A DNA stretch of 64,000 nucleotides, from NCBI GenBank assembly GCA_004794655.1, contig SMMW01000521.1, positions 310,001 through 374,000 on the forward strand, in the 5' to 3' direction. The position numbers were made by a program, and so were the translations under genes. The notes beneath the pieces are model-generated. The model saw only the letters and a list, made by a program, of their open reading frames with translations. It had not been told where the DNA came from and ran no database searches. This document shows positions 60,403-64,000 of this stretch, piece after piece (position 1 is the stretch's first letter; each line of letters starts with the position of its first letter). This DNA comes from Marisa cornuarietis (taxonomy: Eukaryota > Mollusca > Gastropoda > Architaenioglossa > Ampullariidae).

Positions 60403-61117
60403 GACATGCGTGTCGGTGTGAATATGTGTGCACAAGCATTTGCTTGTGCTGGTGTGTGCTGATTTATAAGTGTGTGAGCGTGACTATTTGCTGTTTCTGC
60501 AACTATGCTGGTTCTTTATGTGTGGGGGCGTATTGTATGTAGGTGATGTGCGGGTGTGTTTCTGTGTGTGTTTCTGTGTGTCTGTGTGTGTGTGTGCATG
60601 TGGGTTATGATTCTGTCAATGCTGCTTTTTGTACTTTTGTTAAAGCTTATTTTTCTTTGTGCTTGATTGCGTGATGTTTACTAAAAGTGGGAAGACGATC
60701 TTATTTGGCTGCTTAGCCTACCAAGCCGTTAGTCACTTTTATTTAGGTCACATCCGTTACTAACTCTTAACCATAAGGCTATACAACGTACGCTACAATA
60801 CCTCGTGACCCCCCCCCCCACACACACACACGCATTATGAATCTTCATTGTGCTTCAATCGGAATAAATATCTAAATCACACCGGAAAAGGAGTCAGACT
60901 GGTCATGCCAACGACATTGCAACATCGTGAAAAGAAAGCTGAAGAGAATGGGCGCCCTGTCACAGTCTCGACACAGCCACGACACCGTCTCACTCGCAAG
61001 ACGAGAAGTCTGACACACCCATCTGTTTCTTCGTCAAGGATTTATTTCAGCGACTAGGATACGACTTCTGCAAACCTCGTTTATCTACATGATGCCAGTT
61101 CTGTATGTAAGTAGCGC

Positions 61118-61230
61118 CTATAATAATAATAATAATAATAAATGAAGATTTGTATAGCGCATATTCACACTCATAGAGAGCATGCTCTTAGCGCTTAAAA
61201 ACAAGGAAGAGACATGGACTAAATGGATAG
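61118..61230 (-). repeat. LINE 3' tail (same family as 18455-19354)
   Basis: AATAATAATAATAATAAATG, then aagatttgtatagcgcatat and catagagagcatgctcttag: nearly the same as the 3' end of the LINE at 18455-18545. A short solo 3' end about 1 kb upstream of the last receptor. Confidence 0.8.
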
Positions 61231-61989
61231 AACACTATCAGAATTCAGGAGTATAGACATTCTAAACTGATTCAAAGCAACATACCAATAAAGCCATAAA
61301 AATACGACCAGCTTATGTCTTAATGTTTTCGATTTTTAACAATTTGGAAGCATATGGTAAATCTATCTATTTCGAGGTTGCATTGCTGTCAAGATTGCTA
61401 AAGAGGTATTCTGTGATTTAATAATGAAAACGATTTAATTATCGGTTTACTTTAAGGTCAAAGAGATGAACTTTCTCTCTTTTTATGGAGAGTACGTGAG
61501 CACGCAAGGAATTTGCTGAACACACGTGTAAAAAGGTGAATGGATGGAAGAAAAGATTAACGAATCATTGTATAAATGGGGTAAGAATGAGACAATCCGG
61601 ACATGAGAAAATGACCAGGAATTACGATGGTTTATCAATAAATCTCCGTTTACCCGACATCATTGTGAAGCAGCTGATAGTAAAAACTTACAGTTTCCCC
61701 GACGCTGTTGTGACGTATATCTATCTATATATCTATTAACAAATAACTGCTTAACTCACCCTAACGTAACCTAGAGTATATTAATAAATGACAGTTCATT
61801 GAACACGATTGTGGGGAAGCTTACTTTCCTTTACTTGACCCAGCGTTTGAATGAGTAGTTGATGGCTTTGATTGGAAATAATAAGCAGCCAGGGCATTAG
61901 GGGGACAAAACCAATTTAATATTTTTTTAATCTTTCAGACCTTCCACTGAGCTGAAACTGTGTGACAAGCACTGTGCTAGTAAGCACAA

Positions 61990-63338
61990 ATGACGACACC
62001 AGTCACCCTACCTGACGCCACGGTCACAACACCATGGAACGTCAGCAGTTACACGTCTAGCGATTCTCGCGGCGACGAGCAGGGGTGGGATGAGCTCAGC
62101 TCACGCCTTTTCCTGCGGCTGGTTCCCACCATTTTTTTTGTCGCCCTACAGATCGCGGTAGGCCTTCCCGGCAACCTCCTCGTTTTCCTCGTGTATTTCC
62201 GGCAGTTTCAGGCTAGCTCCACGCGAGTGTTCGTGCTGGCCATGGCCGTCTGTGACCTGCTGACCAACGCCGTTCTCCTGCCTCTGCACATCGTGTCCTT
62301 GCGGTTCCAGCACAACTCCTTGAGCCCGTGGTTCTGCAAGTTCGTCAACATGACCGTAACGTTCCCGATCATCATGTCCGCCTGGATCCTTGTCTGCGTG
62401 TCGCTTGACCGCCGGAGACGAATTTGTCAGCCTCACAAGCGACAGATGAGCGCTCAACAGGCCACATGGCTGCTGCTTCTTCCCTTTGGATTGTCATGTC
62501 TGGTCACCATTCCTTTCACGGGTTTTTACGGCGAGAAGTATTATGACACCAAGAGCGGTTTGGCTGGGAGAACGTGTGGGTTCGAGGGAGACGTCAGAAG
62601 AATTTACGGTGTCCTTATTATTGTGTCCTTGGCTGTGGGGCTGGCTCTCATGGCATTTGCCTACGTCAGCATCGCTCTGTGTATATACCAGCAACAAAAG
62701 CGAAGAGAGAGTAATTTTTCTCGTGTGCAAGTACGTTTTCACGAAGATTCTCAGCTTCCTTCAACGATGACTGCTGACGAAAGCCCTTACGAATCTGGCG
62801 TGAAAGTGGAGGTGGACAATAAGGTCAAGGATAATGGCTGCAACATGAAAGCTTACATCAAAGAAGTAGAAAGACTTCCTATCTTCATCATTGACGCTGC
62901 ACCGGAGAAAGACCCGGGGGACCTGTTGCAGACGAACGTGCCATTGCCAAGCCCACCCCACGCAAGGCGCCGCAGCTCTAGTGCCTCAAGAATCACAACA
63001 GAGCCACCGAGTACTCTTGCACTTGATGGAAGCGCTCTGGAAAAACAAGAAAAGATCTTTAAGGCATCGATAATGCTGAACTTCTCAGCAGACCCTCAGG
63101 TATCTGATGATACGTCACACGAGCCGTGTGACAATAACCGCTACCTGTCGCCCAGAGGAAGTGCAGCCGAGGCAGGTGACGTGCTTTCCAAGAAGAGACC
63201 CGCGTCAGCAAGTCGCGATGGCGACACGCAGTCACGTCACCTGAGGTTTCTGCGGAGGCGGTGCTCCAGGACGACAGTCATGATGTTTGTGCTGACACTG
63301 ACCGTCATCGTCTGCTTCTTTCCCTTCGCCATCGCCAC
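61990..63338 (+). CDS. Divergent class A GPCR, first exon only (TM7 exon outside window)
   Basis: First coding exon, 449 codons plus a split Thr. The ATG at 61990 is preceded by an in-frame TAA at 61981, so this start is secure. An acceptor-like ATCTTTCAG ends at 61938, implying a 5'UTR intron. The donor GTAAGT follows 63338 in the same phase 2 as all other members. Asn-Val-Ser sequon at about 17; Gly-Asn 61-62; Asp89; Cys116; Asp-Arg-Arg 140-142 then RRICQPHKRQM, a blend of the group A (ICFPFKRQ) and group B (VCQPLRQQ) signatures; ECL2 Cys in Arg-Thr-Cys-Gly; a very long third loop (about 210 residues); TM6 with Cys-Phe-Phe-Pro. GC-rich with clean codon use. No TM7 exon is seen up to 64000. 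Possibly closest to the ancestor of both groups. Confidence 0.88.
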
Positions 63339-63342
63339 GTAA

Positions 63343-64000
63343 GTCGGGGGCCGGCGCCTCAGAGAAAACACAGTCCATGTAGTAGGTTGTACAGCACTTG
63401 ATCTGAATCATAGCAAAACCTGCGCTGGCGATGTAATGTCAACGTCTGAAGCCACCATTCACCACTAGCATTGTCAAATGAACTAAGTGTAAAAAACAGA
63501 GTAGTCAATGGTGACAGTTTATTAAAAAAAATAATAAAATACAATAATAAAATAATAAACTACAGTAGCAAATGCTATGATAGAATTGCCTTTTAAGTTC
63601 CCTTACGGCGGTCAGTCTGCTTCCAAGAGAACAAGCTAGGTTTATCCTTTTGTTTCAAATTAATGATGTACACAGATTTTTGCGCTAAAATATGTTTCAG
63701 GATAGTCACAATAACATTGTAATTCAGTGCTTTGTCACAGACCGACTTTCAGACATAAAGTAAGACGAATAAATAAAGAGACCGACAAAGATACTGATAA
63801 GCAGAAGCTGGAGAGAAAGAAAGAAAAACATATACGGACAAACAAAAGGTTATGAAGGAGAGGTATGATAAGCAGAGAGTAAGGTATGAAACGGAAGGAA
63901 GTGTAGCCTTAAAACTGCAAAAACAGGTGGAGACCCAGTTTGGTTAATGATGTTGAGGATAGCTGTGGCGATCGAGGCCTTGTGAGGGCTGATATACTGA
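63343..64000. other. Intron or downstream sequence of the last receptor
   Basis: Non-coding, purine-rich (63760-63910). No acceptor plus TM7 motif and no recognisable repeat. Confidence 0.5.

Overview
The window is animal nuclear DNA, AT-rich and full of long (AC)n/(GT)n microsatellites, 3'-end fragments of non-LTR retrotransposons and degraded gene copies. The genes are intron-containing, with GT..AG splice sites. The receptor type and repeat content suggest a lophotrochozoan, most likely a gastropod mollusc. That placement is inference; nothing in the window proves the species.

The dominant content is a tandem cluster of class A (rhodopsin-like) G-protein-coupled receptor genes. Each gene has one long exon carrying the N-terminus, TM1-TM6 and a large third intracellular loop, then a phase-2 intron, then a short exon carrying TM7, the NPxxY region and the C-tail. 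Two subfamilies are interleaved on opposite strands. Group A lies on the minus strand (signature DR-H-R-R/S-ICFPFKRQ). It has three intact genes at 5846-8557, 13826-15719 and 22386-24684, one clear pseudogene at 37345-38506, and relics near 4640, 19400, 26770, 39020-39870 and 52470. Group B lies on the plus strand (signature DRRRR-VCQP or ICQP). It has apparently intact genes at 29484-31709, 49598-51311 and 57793-59443, and a divergent member whose first exon (61990-63338) is complete but whose TM7 exon lies beyond the window. It also has a one-base-frameshift copy at 44443-45801, an eroded copy at 55255-56935, and an orphan intact TM7 exon at 40790-40976.

About 1-1.5 kb of 5' flank was duplicated with the group B genes (19525-21345, 28050-29480, 48350-49590, 54030-55150). 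Group A flanks were also duplicated (11310-13010 against 15850-18300; 36530-37250 against 51385-52090). The picture is an actively turning-over receptor cluster, with intact genes, fresh pseudogenes, partial deletions, hybrid junctions and old relics side by side.

Between receptors lie LINE fragments at 18455-19354 (minus), 25480-25745 (plus), 31960-34605 (plus, endonuclease plus part of the RT) and 46640-47560 (plus). There are also several short LINE/SINE-like 3' tails, one possible DNA-transposon end (42893-43020) and an approximately 240-bp near-palindrome at 52860-53100. I saw no convincing tRNA, rRNA or non-receptor host gene.

Functionally the intact genes should be plasma-membrane receptors for unknown ligands. 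Chemosensory or peptide roles are both plausible. They keep the TM1 Asn, TM2 Asp, the TM3-ECL2 cysteine pair and the TM6 Pro, but they lack the canonical DRY tyrosine, the TM4 Trp and the TM6 toggle Trp.
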